A stretch of 64,000 bases of DNA from Pseudoalteromonas sp. '520P1 No. 423' (GCF_001269985.1 NZ_BBZB01000001.1:2976001-3040000); one strand, 5' to 3'. Positions 44,169 to 54,628 are shown, counted from the first letter of the stretch. The notes: generated by a model from the sequence alone, not told the origin. Made by a program: numbers and translations.

Positions 44169-45050
44169 CTACTTAGTGCCTAACTGTGCAACTGTAATAC
44201 GATCATTTCCGGATAAATCAGTAAAGGTCTTAATACCTTTATAAGCCATTTTGCTCAAAAAATCACTTACTAGTTTAGATTGATTATAGCCATGCTCTAA
44301 TAATAGCGTGCCATTTTCATTTAGATGGGACTTTGCTTGTGCAATAATATGCTTTAGATCGGCCATGCCATCATCTTGTGCTACTAATGCACTCAATGGT
44401 TCAAAACAGACATCACCTTGATTTAAATGTGGGTCATTTGGCTCTATATAAGGTGGATTACTCACTATCACATCAAACTTTTGATCTTTAAAAGCACTAA
44501 ACCAATTACTTTGAATAAATTGTACTTTATCAAATTGATTATCAGTATTAAGCCTTTGACGATTACGTTCAGCCAATTCAATTGCCGCAGGTATTCTGTC
44601 ACATCCAGTCACATGCCAATTTGGATATTCACTCGAAATTGCCAATGCGATTGCGCCAGTACCAGTACCTAAATCAAGTAAAGAAATATCACGGTCTATT
44701 TCAAGTGCTAAAACTTGCTCAACTAATGTTTCTGTATCTGGTCGTGGGATTAAAGTTTGTGCATTTACTTCTAAAGGCAGGCTCCAAAACTCTCGAAAAC
44801 CAACAATGTGTGCAACAGGTTCACCTAACTTACGCCTTTCAACCATTTCAAAAAAGCACTTTTGTTGTTCGTCCGTTAGTCGTTTTTCTGGCCAAGTGAA
44901 CAAATAAGTGCGTGTTTTTTCAATACAGGCTAATAATAAAACTTCAGTATCTAATTTAATGGTATCTGATTTTTTATCTTCTGGTAAAGCCAAAAAGGCG
45001 TTGGCTGCAGTAGCCAACGCCTTTTGAATCGTCATGTTGTTTTCAATCAC
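44169..45050 (-). CDS. prmC: Release factor glutamine methyltransferase
   Basis: PrmC methylates the glutamine of the GGQ motif of RF1 and RF2. The 293-residue product has an N-terminal helical domain, the SAM-binding LLDLGTGTGAIALAI, and the substrate motif VIVSNPPYIEP. It begins with GTG at 45050, two bases after the prfA stop; the in-frame ATG five codons later (45035) is an alternative. The prfA-prmC pair is conserved. Confidence 0.97.
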   Translation of the reverse strand: MIENNMTIQKALATAANAFLALPEDKKSDTIKLDTEVLLLACIEKTRTYLFTWPEKRLTDEQQKCFFEMVERRKLGEPVAHIVGFREFWSLPLEVNAQTLIPRPDTETLVEQVLALEIDRDISLLDLGTGTGAIALAISSEYPNWHVTGCDRIPAAIELAERNRQRLNTDNQFDKVQFIQSNWFSAFKDQKFDVIVSNPPYIEPNDPHLNQGDVCFEPLSALVAQDDGMADLKHIIAQAKSHLNENGTLLLEHGYNQSKLVSDFLSKMAYKGIKTFTDLSGNDRITVAQLGTK

Positions 45051-45052
45051 GA

Positions 45053-46138
45053 TTATTGTTCACCCATTGCAGCAAGAAGGTCTGCTTGGTTTTCGAGTAC
45101 TAATGGGTCAATTACGGCGCCTAAATCACCAGCCATAATTTCATGAAGTTTATATAGTGTAAGGTTGATTCTATGATCACTTACACGACCTTGAGAATAG
45201 TTATAAGTACGAATACGATCTGAACGATCACCTGTACCTACTAAATTACGACGTTCACTTGCTTCAGCTGCTTGACGTTTTTCATCTTCAGCTTGCTGTA
45301 AACGTGCACCAAGAACAGACATAGCCTGTGCTCTATTTTTATGTTGTGAACGCTGATCTTGACACTCAACAATAACGCCTGTTGGTATATGTGTGATACG
45401 GATAGCAGAATCGGTTTTATTTACGTGCTGACCACCGGCACCAGATGCACGGAATGTATCAACTTTTAAATCTGAAGATTTTATCTCAATCGCTTCTGCT
45501 TCAGGGATTTCAGCCATTACAGCGACAGTACATGCAGAGGTATGTACGCGACCTTGTGATTCAGTTTCTGGAACACGTTGTACTCTGTGGGCACCAGATT
45601 CAAATTTCAATTTACCGTATACATCATCACCTGTAATATGTGCGATTACTTCTTTAAAACCGCCATGGTCGCCTTCATTAGTCGTTACAACTTCTAACTT
45701 CCACTTTTGTGTTTCTGCATAACGGCTATACATGCGGAATAAATCACCTGCGAAAATAGCCGCTTCATCACCACCAGTACCTGCTCTTACTTCTAAAAAT
45801 ACGTTATTTTTATCTCGTGGATCTTTAGGGAGCATTAATACTTGCAATTGGTCTTCACATTTTGTGACTTCTACTTTAGCCGCTTTAAATTCTTCTTGCG
45901 CCATTTCGCGCATATCTGGATCAGAATCTTTAAGCATTTCTTCAGCAGTTGAAATATCTTCACGCGCTTCTTTAAAAGCTAAAAATGTTTTTACAACTTC
46001 TTCTAACTCAGAATACTCTTTAGACAGTTCACGAAAACGATTTTGATCACTGATCACTGAAGGGTCACTTAATAGTGCTTGAACCTCTTCATAACGTTCT
46101 TCAATTGTTTCTAACTTATGATAAACCGACTCTTTCAT
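45053..46138 (-). CDS. prfA: Peptide chain release factor 1
   Basis: RF1 terminates translation at UAA and UAG. The 361-residue protein (E. coli 360) has the GGQ motif in [18 protein letters not shown], a PxT-type anticodon recognition region in the [18 protein letters not shown] stretch, and a long helical N-terminal domain. It lies 31 bases after hemA in the same direction, as in E. coli. No programmed frameshift is expected, since that is a feature of prfB. Confidence 0.99.
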   Translation of the reverse strand: MKESVYHKLETIEERYEEVQALLSDPSVISDQNRFRELSKEYSELEEVVKTFLAFKEAREDISTAEEMLKDSDPDMREMAQEEFKAAKVEVTKCEDQLQVLMLPKDPRDKNNVFLEVRAGTGGDEAAIFAGDLFRMYSRYAETQKWKLEVVTTNEGDHGGFKEVIAHITGDDVYGKLKFESGAHRVQRVPETESQGRVHTSACTVAVMAEIPEAEAIEIKSSDLKVDTFRASGAGGQHVNKTDSAIRITHIPTGVIVECQDQRSQHKNRAQAMSVLGARLQQAEDEKRQAAEASERRNLVGTGDRSDRIRTYNYSQGRVSDHRINLTLYKLHEIMAGDLGAVIDPLVLENQADLLAAMGEQ

Positions 46139-46169
46139 TTACTTTAACTGCCTATTCTTTTTTTGATGA

Positions 46170-47423
46170 TTAATCATCTATACCTAAAATATTTTTTAAT
46201 TGGACTAACTGGGCTAGCTGCCCATCTTCAGCAGCCAGTTTAATAGAACGCGTAGGTGCGTGCATTAAACGATTACTTAATTTATTAGCCAATTCCAATA
46301 TCACTTTTTCAGCAGGTTTTCCTGCTCCAAGCTGTGCTGTTGCACGCTCTACTAATTCATTTTTGATACCATTAACTTGCAAGCGGTACTCGCGAATTAA
46401 GTCAACAGAATCAAGTGATTTGAGCCAAACTTTAAATTCAGCTACTTTCAAAACAATAATTTCTTCAGCTTCTTCAGCAGCTTTTAGTCTGCTTTGCACA
46501 TTTTGATTTACAATTGCTTGTAAGTCATCAACCGTATATAAGTAGGCATCATTAAGTTCGCCTACTTGGCTTTCAATGTCTCTTGGCACTGCAATATCGA
46601 CAAAAAGCATTGGCTTGTATCGGCGTGCTTTTAATGCTTGCTCTACCACACCTTTACCTATTATTGGCAAAGTACTTGCTGTTGAACTGATCACAATATC
46701 AGACTGTATCAATTGTTCAGGCACTTGTGCTAAAGAAACAATATTAGCGCCAAATTCATCCGCAACAGTTTGTGCGCGTGCAATAGTTCGGTTAGCTACG
46801 GTCATATTTTCACAACCATTTTGTTGTAAATGCCGCGCAACTAATTCTATTGTCTCACCTGCGCCAATTAATAACACCTTAATTTTATCTAATTTACCAT
46901 AAATATGCTTTGCAAGACTTACTGCGGCATAAGCAACAGATACAGCACTGGCACCGATATCTGTTTCTGTCCTGACTTGCTTTGCAACAGAAAAGGTTTT
47001 TTGAAATAAACGCTCAAGTAAAACACCCACGCAAGATTGGTTTTTTGCATTTTGATAAGCTTGCTTGATTTGGCCAAGGATTTGCGGCTCACCTAATACT
47101 AAGGAATCTAACCCACACGCAACACACATTAAATGTGAAACAGCCTTTTCGTTTGTATAACAATATGTATGTTGGCTTAATTCTGTCTCGGTTAAATGGT
47201 GAAAATCGGCTAACCAAGCTAATAATATTTGGGAATTATCGCTCTCAAGGCTACAATAGATTTCGGTTCTATTGCAGGTAGAAACAATCACAGTCTCTAG
47301 AAACTCTGAAGAATTAAGCATTTGCTTCAAAGCGAACTCGAGTTGTTCTACAGAAAAAGCTACTTTTTCTCGTAAATCTACTGATGCTGTTTTGTGATTA
47401 ATACCTAGTACAACCAGATTCAT
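46170..47423 (-). CDS. hemA: Glutamyl-tRNA reductase
   Basis: HemA reduces glutamyl-tRNA to glutamate-1-semialdehyde, the first committed step of C5 heme synthesis. The 417-residue product begins MNLVVLGINHKTASVDLREK, with catalytic Cys50 in STCNRTE, the NADPH-binding LLIGAGETIELVARHL, and a C-terminal dimerisation helix. The 39 upstream in-frame bases (to 47462) are left out, because E. coli HemA starts at the equivalent Met. It is first of hemA-prfA-prmC and divergent from lolB. Confidence 0.98.
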   Translation of the reverse strand: MNLVVLGINHKTASVDLREKVAFSVEQLEFALKQMLNSSEFLETVIVSTCNRTEIYCSLESDNSQILLAWLADFHHLTETELSQHTYCYTNEKAVSHLMCVACGLDSLVLGEPQILGQIKQAYQNAKNQSCVGVLLERLFQKTFSVAKQVRTETDIGASAVSVAYAAVSLAKHIYGKLDKIKVLLIGAGETIELVARHLQQNGCENMTVANRTIARAQTVADEFGANIVSLAQVPEQLIQSDIVISSTASTLPIIGKGVVEQALKARRYKPMLFVDIAVPRDIESQVGELNDAYLYTVDDLQAIVNQNVQSRLKAAEEAEEIIVLKVAEFKVWLKSLDSVDLIREYRLQVNGIKNELVERATAQLGAGKPAEKVILELANKLSNRLMHAPTRSIKLAAEDGQLAQLVQLKNILGIDD

Positions 47424-47543
47424 AAAAAAAAGACCTATTAAACGATATTTATAATTGTACACTTTCTAAAGTGCGCAATAGAACTTATAAAAAACGAATT
47501 TTACGAAAATCATTCGAATAAGGAAAGGAAGGAACACAAATAG

Positions 47544-48140
47544 ATGCGATTATATTTGATTTTGCTCATGTTTTTTTTATTTATTTCGGGCTGTGTCAGC
47601 ACAATACCCGATAAGCAGACCATTTTTTCTGATTGGCAAGTCCATTTAGATAATCAAGATAGCTGGAAAGCAAACGGTAAATTGGCTTTTATTAGTAAAA
47701 AAGAACGCCATTCAGCTAATTTCACTTGGCAAAATAATGGAGGTAGCAGCACGCCTGATTATAAGCTAAAGCTCACCACTTTCATTGGTACTCAAATATT
47801 GTCTTTAGTGCAAACAAATTCACATGCGCAGTTAGACTATGATAGCAAAACTTTTAGAGATAAGAATGCCCAAAACATGTTAAATCGTCTCACTGATTTA
47901 TCTTTCCCTCTTAATGATGCGCCTAATTGGTTAAAAGGTCGCCCAGACAGTGCACATATTAAATATGATAACTTCGAGCGTATTATGTTAGCCACAATTG
48001 AAGATTCTCAGGGCGATACTTGGCAAGTGACATATAACAATTATGTAAAAAATAATGGTGTATGGTTGCCTACTAAACTTAATTTAGAAAGAAACGATCT
48101 TAAAATTAAAATGCAAATTCATTCATGGCAGTTCAATTAA
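47544..48140 (+). CDS. lolB: Outer-membrane lipoprotein LolB
   Basis: LolB accepts lipoproteins from LolA and inserts them in the outer membrane. The 198-residue precursor has a lipoprotein signal with lipobox ISGC (Cys17) and a LolB beta-fold body (SWKANGKLAFISKKERHSANFTW). It is divergent from hemA, as in E. coli. Its stop overlaps the ispE start (TAATG), giving translational coupling. Confidence 0.95.
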   Translation: MRLYLILLMFFLFISGCVSTIPDKQTIFSDWQVHLDNQDSWKANGKLAFISKKERHSANFTWQNNGGSSTPDYKLKLTTFIGTQILSLVQTNSHAQLDYDSKTFRDKNAQNMLNRLTDLSFPLNDAPNWLKGRPDSAHIKYDNFERIMLATIEDSQGDTWQVTYNNYVKNNGVWLPTKLNLERNDLKIKMQIHSWQFN

Positions 48141-48994
48141 TGCAAATAGATACAAATATGACTTTTATCGCCCCCGCAAAATTAAATTTATTTTTACATA
48201 TAAATGGACGCCGCCCAGATGGCTATCATGAGCTAGAAACTTTATTTGTATTTTTAGATTATGGCGACCATCTAAATTTTGAAGTCACTAATAACAAAAA
48301 AATCACACTTATTGATGGATTATGTGATGTACCACTTGAAGATAATTTAATAATCAAAGCCGCTAAAGCATTACAAAATAAAACGAACTGCACTTTAGGT
48401 ACAAATATTTCATTAGATAAAATATTACCTATGGGCGGAGGTGTTGGTGGCGGATCATCAGATGCAGCAACAACGTTAGTTGTTTTAAATATATTATGGC
48501 AAACAAATCTATCAATAGACACGCTATGTGAAATAGGCATTAAACTTGGCGCTGATGTGCCTGTGTTTATTAAAGGGGAAGCATCAATCGCACAAGGCAT
48601 AGGCGAAAAGCTCAAACCTGTGAATTTAAAAGAACAATGGTATGTTGTTGTTCATCCAAACATACATATCAGTACAGCTAAAATATTTAACCATCCAGAC
48701 CTCCCTCGTGATACTCCAAAGCTCAAAGATGACTGGCAAATGTCTAAAATAGACAATGATTGTGAAGAATTGGTTAAAAAATACTATCCTGAGGTTGATC
48801 AAACCCTCCAGTGGTTGTTAAAATACGCACCGTCGAAAATGACAGGCACAGGCGCATGTTGTTTTGCTAGCTTTAAAACACAAGCTCAAGCACAAAGCGT
48901 TCTGGAGGCTTTGCCTAATTGTTGGCAAGGTTTTATAGCCAAAAGTGCAATGATTTCGCCTTTACATAAGCAGATCAGCGCAAAAAAAATGTAA
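48140..48994 (+). CDS. ispE: 4-diphosphocytidyl-2-C-methyl-D-erythritol kinase
   Basis: IspE is the ATP-dependent kinase of the MEP isoprenoid pathway. The 284-residue protein has FIAPAKLNLFLHINGRRPDGYHELET near the N-terminus and the GHMP motif PMGGGVGGGSSDAATTL (about residues 98-114). The start is ATG 48140, overlapping the lolB stop; the 15 upstream in-frame bases belong to lolB. The lolB-ispE-prs order is conserved. Confidence 0.98.
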   Translation: MQIDTNMTFIAPAKLNLFLHINGRRPDGYHELETLFVFLDYGDHLNFEVTNNKKITLIDGLCDVPLEDNLIIKAAKALQNKTNCTLGTNISLDKILPMGGGVGGGSSDAATTLVVLNILWQTNLSIDTLCEIGIKLGADVPVFIKGEASIAQGIGEKLKPVNLKEQWYVVVHPNIHISTAKIFNHPDLPRDTPKLKDDWQMSKIDNDCEELVKKYYPEVDQTLQWLLKYAPSKMTGTGACCFASFKTQAQAQSVLEALPNCWQGFIAKSAMISPLHKQISAKKM

Positions 48995-49023
48995 CATACC
49001 CGACCGTTTTGTAGCTTTATATC

Positions 49024-49037
49024 AAAGTTTAAACTTT
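49024..49037. promoter_or_regulatory. 14-base palindrome upstream of prs
   Basis: AAAGTTTAAACTTT is a perfect palindrome 53 bases before the prs start. It does not match the PurR operator known upstream of E. coli prs. It may be chance in AT-rich DNA. Confidence 0.3.
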
Positions 49038-49089
49038 AATATAAATTATATTCGGTAAACCCAATAGTCAGTGCCTGAGGAAATCTACT

Positions 49090-50037
49090 GTGCCAGACAT
49101 GAAGCTCTTCGCCGGTAATGCAACACCTGAGTTAGCTCAAAAAGTTGCCAAACGTTTATATATTGAAATGGGACAAGCGGAAGTAGGTCGTTTTAGTGAC
49201 GGTGAAATCGCAGTTCAAATCAATGAAAATGTACGTGGTTCGGATGTATTTATTATCCAGTCTACTTGTACCCCTACTAATGATAACCTAATGGAATTAA
49301 TCGTTATGGTTGATGCGCTTCGTCGTGCATCTGCTGGTCGTATTACAGCTGTTATTCCATATTTTGGTTACTCTCGTCAGGACAGACGTGTACGTTCTGC
49401 TCGTGTTCCTATCACTGCAAAAGTTGTTGCTGACTTTTTATCTAGTGTAGGTGTTGACCGTGTTCTTACGGTTGATTTACATGCTGAACAAATCCAAGGT
49501 TTCTTCGATGTTCCTGTTGATAATGTTTTTGGTACGCCTGTACTGTTAGAAAACATGCAACAGAAATCATTTGATGATGTTGTTGTTGTATCTCCTGATA
49601 TCGGCGGTGTTGTACGTGCGCGTGCAGTCGCTAAATTATTAGATGATGCTGACCTTGCTATTATTGATAAACGTCGCCCTAAAGCAAACGTTTCTCAAGT
49701 AATGCACATCATAGGTGATGTTGCTGGTCGTGATTGTATTATCGTTGATGATATGATCGATACTGGTGGAACATTATGTAAAGCTGCTGAAGCATTAAAA
49801 GAGCATGGCGCTAAACGTGTTTTTGCTTACGCTACTCATCCAATCTTATCAGGTGCAGCTGCGGAAAATATCCGTAACTCTGTAATTGATGAAGTTATCG
49901 TAACAGATTCTGTTCCTTTAACTGATGAGCTAAAAGCAATTGATAAGATCACTGTATTAACACTTGCAGACATGTTAGCTGAAACGATACGTCGTATTAG
50001 CAATGAAGAGTCAATCTCTGCGATGTTTGATCAATAA
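49090..50037 (+). CDS. prs: Ribose-phosphate pyrophosphokinase
   Basis: Prs makes PRPP from ribose 5-phosphate and ATP for nucleotide, His and Trp synthesis. The 315-residue protein equals E. coli in length. Signatures include [20 protein letters not shown] and the PRPP loop [14 protein letters not shown]. The start is GTG 49090 ([14 protein letters not shown]), as in E. coli prs; ATG 49099 would cut three residues. A TGAGGA site precedes it. Confidence 0.99.
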   Translation: MPDMKLFAGNATPELAQKVAKRLYIEMGQAEVGRFSDGEIAVQINENVRGSDVFIIQSTCTPTNDNLMELIVMVDALRRASAGRITAVIPYFGYSRQDRRVRSARVPITAKVVADFLSSVGVDRVLTVDLHAEQIQGFFDVPVDNVFGTPVLLENMQQKSFDDVVVVSPDIGGVVRARAVAKLLDDADLAIIDKRRPKANVSQVMHIIGDVAGRDCIIVDDMIDTGGTLCKAAEALKEHGAKRVFAYATHPILSGAAAENIRNSVIDEVIVTDSVPLTDELKAIDKITVLTLADMLAETIRRISNEESISAMFDQ

Positions 50038-50066
50038 TAAAGTCTTATTACGATAAATTCTTTATT

Positions 50067-50093
50067 AAGCGCTGATTAATCAGCGCTTTTTTT
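50067..50093 (+). terminator. Intrinsic terminator of prs
   Basis: AAGCGCTGA and TCAGCGCTT form a perfect stem around TTAA, followed by T residues. Confidence 0.93.
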
Positions 50094-50175
50094 ATTCCTA
50101 ATAATAATACCCTTCCTTTTAAAAACCTTATTGAATAAAAACATTACATTTAATTTTCAGTAGTGTTATCATTGC

Positions 50176-50220
50176 GCGCCGATTTTTGGTGGGCTCTTTG
50201 GTCGCGAAGAGTTGAAACAT
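50176..50220 (+). promoter_or_regulatory. Probable L25 autoregulatory mRNA leader of rplY
   Basis: Downstream of a TATCAT -10-like box, the leader has GGTGGGCTCTT and CGCGAAGAGTTG, giving a CTCTT/AAGAG stem with an internal purine-rich part. Ribosomal L25 leaders in gammaproteobacteria are reported to mimic the L25 site of 5S rRNA. The stem is seen; its function is inferred by position. Confidence 0.45.
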
Positions 50221-50246
50221 AAATTTAAAATATATTGGAGACAATA

Positions 50247-50855
50247 ATGTCTAACGAAATCTACACATTAGATGCTGAAGTACGTGCTGACCTAGGTACG
50301 AGTGCGAGCCGCCGCCTACGTAAAGAAAACAAAGTTCCAGCTATCCTTTACGGAGCTGATAAAGAAGCACAATCTTTATCTTTTGAGCACAAAACGATCA
50401 TCAAAGCACAAGAAAACGAAGGTTTTTACACTCATATCTTAACTTTAAACATTGCTGGTGAATCTGTTCAAGCAATCTTAAAAGATATGCAGCGTCACCC
50501 TTTCAAGCCAGTGGTAACTCACTTAGATTTCCAACGTGTTGATGCTACTCATAAGATCCACACTAAATTACCAATTCACTTCATCGGCGAAGAAGTAATT
50601 GCTAAAACGGGTGCAACAGTATTACACCAAGCAACTGAAATCGAAGTAAGCTGTTTACCAGCTAATTTACCTGAGTTTGTAGAAATTGATGTATCTGCTC
50701 TAGAAGCTGGTACTACACTTCATATTTCTGACGTAAAACTTCCTGAAGGTGTTTCTTCAGTTGAGTTAGTTAAAGGTCATGACCTTGCTGTAGCTAACAT
50801 CAAAGTACCTAAAGCAAAAGCTGAAGATACTGAAGAAGAAGCAGCAGCTGAATAG
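50247..50855 (+). CDS. rplY: 50S ribosomal protein L25 (long Ctc form)
   Basis: L25 binds 5S rRNA loop E. The 202-residue protein is the long form: an N-terminal L25 domain (residues 1-90; RADLGTSASRRLRKENKVPAILYG) plus a C-terminal TL5/Ctc beta domain, with an acidic tail (EDTEEEAAAE). E. coli has only the 94-residue domain. The start is ATG 50247 behind GGAGAC; an in-frame start four codons earlier is rejected. It is followed by pth 19 bases later, as is common. Confidence 0.97.
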   Translation: MSNEIYTLDAEVRADLGTSASRRLRKENKVPAILYGADKEAQSLSFEHKTIIKAQENEGFYTHILTLNIAGESVQAILKDMQRHPFKPVVTHLDFQRVDATHKIHTKLPIHFIGEEVIAKTGATVLHQATEIEVSCLPANLPEFVEIDVSALEAGTTLHISDVKLPEGVSSVELVKGHDLAVANIKVPKAKAEDTEEEAAAE

Positions 50856-50874
50856 TAATTTAGGATAATTATCC

Positions 50875-51459
50875 TTGAATTCAATTCAAATGCTTGTGGG
50901 CCTGGCTAATCCAGGCCCCGAATACGCTAAAACACGTCACAATGCAGGTGCTTGGTTTATTGAGCAAATTGCACATCGCTATAACTGCACATTAAAGCAT
51001 GATCCTAAATATCACGGCATAACTGGCAAAGTGATAATCCAAAACCAAGAATTTAAACTACTCATCCCGACTACTTTTATGAATTTAAGTGGGAAATCAG
51101 TTGGTAGTTTAGCAAATTTCTTTAAAATTCCCGTTGAAAATATTTTAGTTGCTCATGATGAGCTTGATTTAGATCCAGGTATCGCCAAATTAAAAAAAGG
51201 CGGTGGTCATGGTGGACATAATGGTCTAAAAGATATCATCAGCAAAATGGCGAATAAAAAAGACTTTATGCGACTACGCATTGGTATAGGTCACCCTGGT
51301 CATCGCGAACAAGTGACAGGTTGGGTTTTAGGTAAAGCACCTCAATCTGAACAAGAATTAATGGATGCTGCTATTGATGAAGCTGTACGTTGTTTAGAAA
51401 TTTTAGCGAAAGATGGTGTGCTAAAAGCACAAAACAGATTACATTCATTCAAACCATAA
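50875..51459 (+). CDS. pth: Peptidyl-tRNA hydrolase
   Basis: Pth frees tRNA from peptidyl-tRNA dropped by ribosomes. The 194-residue product has [22 protein letters not shown] with the catalytic His, and later [14 protein letters not shown] use TTG 50875, because it has AGGA at a suitable distance and gives an N-terminus of the length seen in E. coli; ATG 50890 lacks a ribosome-binding site. A palindrome AGGATAATTATCCT covers that ribosome-binding site and might limit initiation. Confidence 0.95.
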   Translation: MNSIQMLVGLANPGPEYAKTRHNAGAWFIEQIAHRYNCTLKHDPKYHGITGKVIIQNQEFKLLIPTTFMNLSGKSVGSLANFFKIPVENILVAHDELDLDPGIAKLKKGGGHGGHNGLKDIISKMANKKDFMRLRIGIGHPGHREQVTGWVLGKAPQSEQELMDAAIDEAVRCLEILAKDGVLKAQNRLHSFKP

Positions 51460-51498
51460 TAAAATTGGTTAGATTGTCAAAATAAAAGGTATCCTCAA

Positions 51499-52590
51499 AT
51501 GGGTTTTAAATGTGGTATCGTCGGTTTGCCTAATGTTGGTAAATCAACACTCTTTAACGCGTTAACAAAAGCTGGCATCGAAGCTGCTAACTTTCCATTT
51601 TGTACGATTGAACCAAATACAGGTGTAGTACCTGTACCAGATTCTCGTCTTGATCAATTAGCTGAAATTGTTCAACCACAAAAAATCTTACCAACTACAA
51701 TGGAATTTGTAGATATTGCAGGCCTAGTTAAAGGCGCATCTCAAGGTGAAGGTTTAGGTAATAAGTTTTTAGCTAATATCCGTGAAACCGATGCCATTGG
51801 CCATGTTGTTCGTTGTTTCCAAGATGACAATATTGTGCACGTTGCTGGTGATATAAAACCAGAAGACGATATTGATGTTATCAATACAGAGCTAGTACTT
51901 GCTGATATGGATAGCGCTGATCGTGCTATTTTCCGTATAGCTAAAAAAGCAAAAGGTGGCGATAAAGATGCTAAAGTTGAATCTGCTGTACTTGTAAAAG
52001 TTAAAGCACATTTAGATGAAGGTCTAATTTTACGTTCTCTTGAACTTACAAAAGAAGAGCGAGCTGCGATTGAATACATCAACTTCTTAACAATCAAACC
52101 AACAATGTATATTGCTAATGTAAGTGAAGATGGTTTTGAAAATAACCCATATCTCGATAAAGTTAAAGCGATTGCAGAGACTGAAGGTGCTGTAGTAGTA
52201 GCTGTATGTGCAGCGATTGAATCAGAACTTTCTGAGCTTGATGATGAAGATCGTATTGAGTTTATGGCTGATCTCGGTTTAGAAGAGCCAGGTTTAGATC
52301 GTGTGATCCGTGGTGGTTACGATTTATTAAATCTTCAAACTTACTTTACTGCAGGTGTTAAAGAAGTACGCGCTTGGACTATTTCAAAAGGTGATACTGC
52401 GCCACAGGCTGCTGGTAAAATTCATACTGACTTTGAAAAAGGCTTTATACGTGCTCAAACCATTGCTTTTGATGATTACATTGAATTCAAAGGTGAAAAC
52501 AAAGCAAAAGAAGCAGGTAAAATGCGTCAAGAAGGTAAAGACTACATTGTTAAAGATGGTGATGTATTAAACTTCTTATTTAACGTTTAA
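51499..52590 (+). CDS. ychF: Ribosome-binding ATPase YchF
   Basis: YchF is an Obg-family P-loop ATPase that binds ribosomes and affects stress responses. The 363-residue protein equals E. coli. G1 [12 protein letters not shown] lies at residues 9-20, the NKxD motif is replaced in the family-typical manner (ANVSEDGF region), and the C-terminal TGS domain is present ([17 protein letters not shown]). The pth-ychF pair is conserved. A terminator follows. Confidence 0.98.
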   Translation: MGFKCGIVGLPNVGKSTLFNALTKAGIEAANFPFCTIEPNTGVVPVPDSRLDQLAEIVQPQKILPTTMEFVDIAGLVKGASQGEGLGNKFLANIRETDAIGHVVRCFQDDNIVHVAGDIKPEDDIDVINTELVLADMDSADRAIFRIAKKAKGGDKDAKVESAVLVKVKAHLDEGLILRSLELTKEERAAIEYINFLTIKPTMYIANVSEDGFENNPYLDKVKAIAETEGAVVVAVCAAIESELSELDDEDRIEFMADLGLEEPGLDRVIRGGYDLLNLQTYFTAGVKEVRAWTISKGDTAPQAAGKIHTDFEKGFIRAQTIAFDDYIEFKGENKAKEAGKMRQEGKDYIVKDGDVLNFLFNV

Positions 52591-52604
52591 TTTTACAAAC
52601 GTTT

Positions 52605-52630
52605 AAAAGCCCGCTTATGCGGGTTTTTTT
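52605..52630 (+). terminator. Intrinsic terminator of ychF
   Basis: CCCGC and GCGGG pair around TTAT, followed by seven T residues. Confidence 0.9.
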
Positions 52631-53173
52631 ATGCTTAAAATATTTATTGACTGCATATCAGTTTAAGCATAAAAGTTTAACTTTCATTTCGATTAACTTC
52701 ACACCAGCTATCACTTCTTATAATCAATAAAATTAACAAACCACCTATTTAACCAAGATAAAATGACTCATACTCTATATTAAATATATCGTCTGCGTAA
52801 TTATGAGCGGATGGGACTGGTCAAATTCCCTTATACAGATTTTTAGTTCTTTTTTACATTTATAACATTCTAGTAAGTACGCATTACTAAACATTAATTA
52901 TTCATAAATGTGCTTTATTTATACCGCTAATTTACACCCAATGTCGAACCAGAAAGTAATAGTCATTTAAAATTCATATTTTTGTGTTCTTTTTTAGGTA
53001 TTTTAAAGACTATACCTTTTAACAATCTTAAAAAACATAAAATAGAATAATATTACACACATTTAAATTTGTCTAAAAAGCCATAAATCATTCTATTATG
53101 TATTCTTTTTTAATCAGTTAGTTTAAATTTCCTGCAAACGATCCGATCATGGTACTTTTTTTAAAAAAAGGTG
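52631..53173. other. Gene-free AT-rich region before the tRNA array
   Basis: I see no ORF with a ribosome-binding site, no RNA gene I recognise, and no repeat end in this 540-base stretch. It may hold upstream promoter elements for the tRNA operon. Confidence 0.5.
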
Positions 53174-53202
53174 TTGACGCAATTGAGGGTTATCCGCATA
53201 AT
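53174..53202 (+). promoter_or_regulatory. Sigma-70 promoter of the tRNA array
   Basis: TTGACG and CATAAT with a 17-base spacer. A GC-rich discriminator, ACGCCCCGC, follows, as in stringently controlled stable-RNA promoters. The first tRNA starts 31 bases downstream. Confidence 0.8.
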
Positions 53203-53233
53203 ACGCCCCGCACCGCAGAGATGGTTAAGCAAT

Positions 53234-53310
53234 GGCTACTTAGCTCAGCTGGTTAGAGCACATCACTCATAATGATGGGGTCACAGGTTCAAATCCCGTA
53301 GTAGCCACCA
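53234..53310 (+). tRNA. tRNA-Met(CAT), copy 1
   Basis: A 77-base cloverleaf with encoded CCA, anticodon CAT in a 7-base loop and the T-loop GGTTCAAATCC. It reads as an elongator Met tRNA, since the acceptor stem begins with a G-C pair. It is the first gene of the array. Confidence 0.95.
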
Positions 53311-53362
53311 TTACTAACTTTGCATGCATAAAACTAAAAGTTCCATTTATGAAACTGGTATC

Positions 53363-53447
<85 letters not shown>

Positions 53448-53469
53448 TTTAGTTTTAATAGATTATTGT

Positions 53470-53544
53470 TGGGATATCGCCAAGCGGTAAGGCACCGGGT
53501 TTTGATCTCGGCATTCCCAGGTTCAAATCCTGGTATCCCAGCCA
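53470..53544 (+). tRNA. tRNA-Gln(TTG), copy 1
   Basis: A 75-base tRNA with anticodon TTG in the loop TTTTGAT and an encoded 3' GCCA end. Confidence 0.95.
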
Positions 53545-53583
53545 CTTTTTAATTAAAGTGAATGATAGTAAAAAATAAAATTT

Positions 53584-53660
53584 GGCTACTTAGCTCAGCT
53601 GGTTAGAGCACATCACTCATAATGATGGGGTCACAGGTTCAAATCCCGTAGTAGCCACCA
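53584..53660 (+). tRNA. tRNA-Met(CAT), copy 2
   Basis: Identical in sequence to copy 1, with 39 bases between it and the preceding tRNA-Gln. Confidence 0.95.
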
Positions 53661-53717
53661 TTTTAAAGTTTAATAGAAACTTAAAATCTATTACTACCTC
53701 AATATATGATATTGAAT

Positions 53718-53802
<85 letters not shown>

Positions 53803-53844
53803 TTCTTTGATTTGAATTAAAACAATCAAAAAAAAGTTATTTGT

Positions 53845-53919
53845 TGGGATATCGCCAAGCGGTAAGGCACCGGGTTTTGATCTCGGCATTCCCAGGTTCA
53901 AATCCTGGTATCCCAGCCA
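53845..53919 (+). tRNA. tRNA-Gln(TTG), copy 2
   Basis: Same 75-base sequence as copy 1. Confidence 0.95.
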
Positions 53920-53957
53920 TTCTTTCTACCAGTAAGAATGTAACGAAAAATAAGTAT

Positions 53958-54042
<85 letters not shown>

Positions 54043-54085
54043 TTCTTTGATTAGAATTAAAACAATCAACAATAAAGTTATTTGT

Positions 54086-54160
54086 TGGGATATCGCCAAG
54101 CGGTAAGGCACCGGGTTTTGATCTCGGCATTCCCAGGTTCAAATCCTGGTATCCCAGCCA
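54086..54160 (+). tRNA. tRNA-Gln(TTG), copy 3
   Basis: Same 75-base sequence as the other Gln copies. Confidence 0.95.
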
Positions 54161-54197
54161 TTCTTTCTTGCAGTAAGAATGTGACGAAAATAAGTAT

Positions 54198-54282
<85 letters not shown>

Positions 54283-54325
54283 TTCTTTGATTAGAATTAA
54301 AACAATCAACAATAAAGTTATTTTT

Positions 54326-54400
54326 TGGGATATCGCCAAGCGGTAAGGCACCGGGTTTTGATCTCGGCATTCCCAGGTTCAAATCCTGGTATCCCAGCCA
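54326..54400 (+). tRNA. tRNA-Gln(TTG), copy 4
   Basis: Same 75-base sequence. The spacer expected after it is displaced by a 106-base insertion. Confidence 0.95.
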
Positions 54401-54506
54401 ATTTCTTTTAAAATTGAAATAACGGAATAACGGAATAACGGAATAACGGAATAACGTGAATTGTTCTCAGAACCCTTTCCTAATTACAAATCAGATATCC
54501 CAGCCA
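54401..54506. repeat. 106-base insertion at the tRNA-Gln 3' end, flanked by an 11-base direct repeat
   Basis: The 3' end of tRNA-Gln copy 4 (TATCCCAGCCA, 54390-54400) is repeated at 54496-54506, after which the usual Gln-Leu spacer resumes. The inserted DNA starts with an AT-rich stretch, then has four perfect copies of the 8-base unit AATAACGG plus a variant (54418-54457), then unique sequence. It resembles the scar of an element that integrated into the tRNA end. Confidence 0.75.
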
Positions 54507-54543
54507 TTCTTTCTACCAGTAAGAATGTGACGAAAATAAGTAT

Positions 54544-54628
<85 letters not shown>

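Noticed and set aside
52631..53173. Possible small RNA or hidden gene in the 540-base gap before the tRNA array
   Set aside because: No ribosome-binding site with an ORF and no convincing promoter-terminator pair could be seen.
54418..54457. CRISPR-like array from the repeated AATAACGG units
   Set aside because: The 8-base units are directly adjacent with no spacers, so this is a simple tandem repeat; no cas genes are present.
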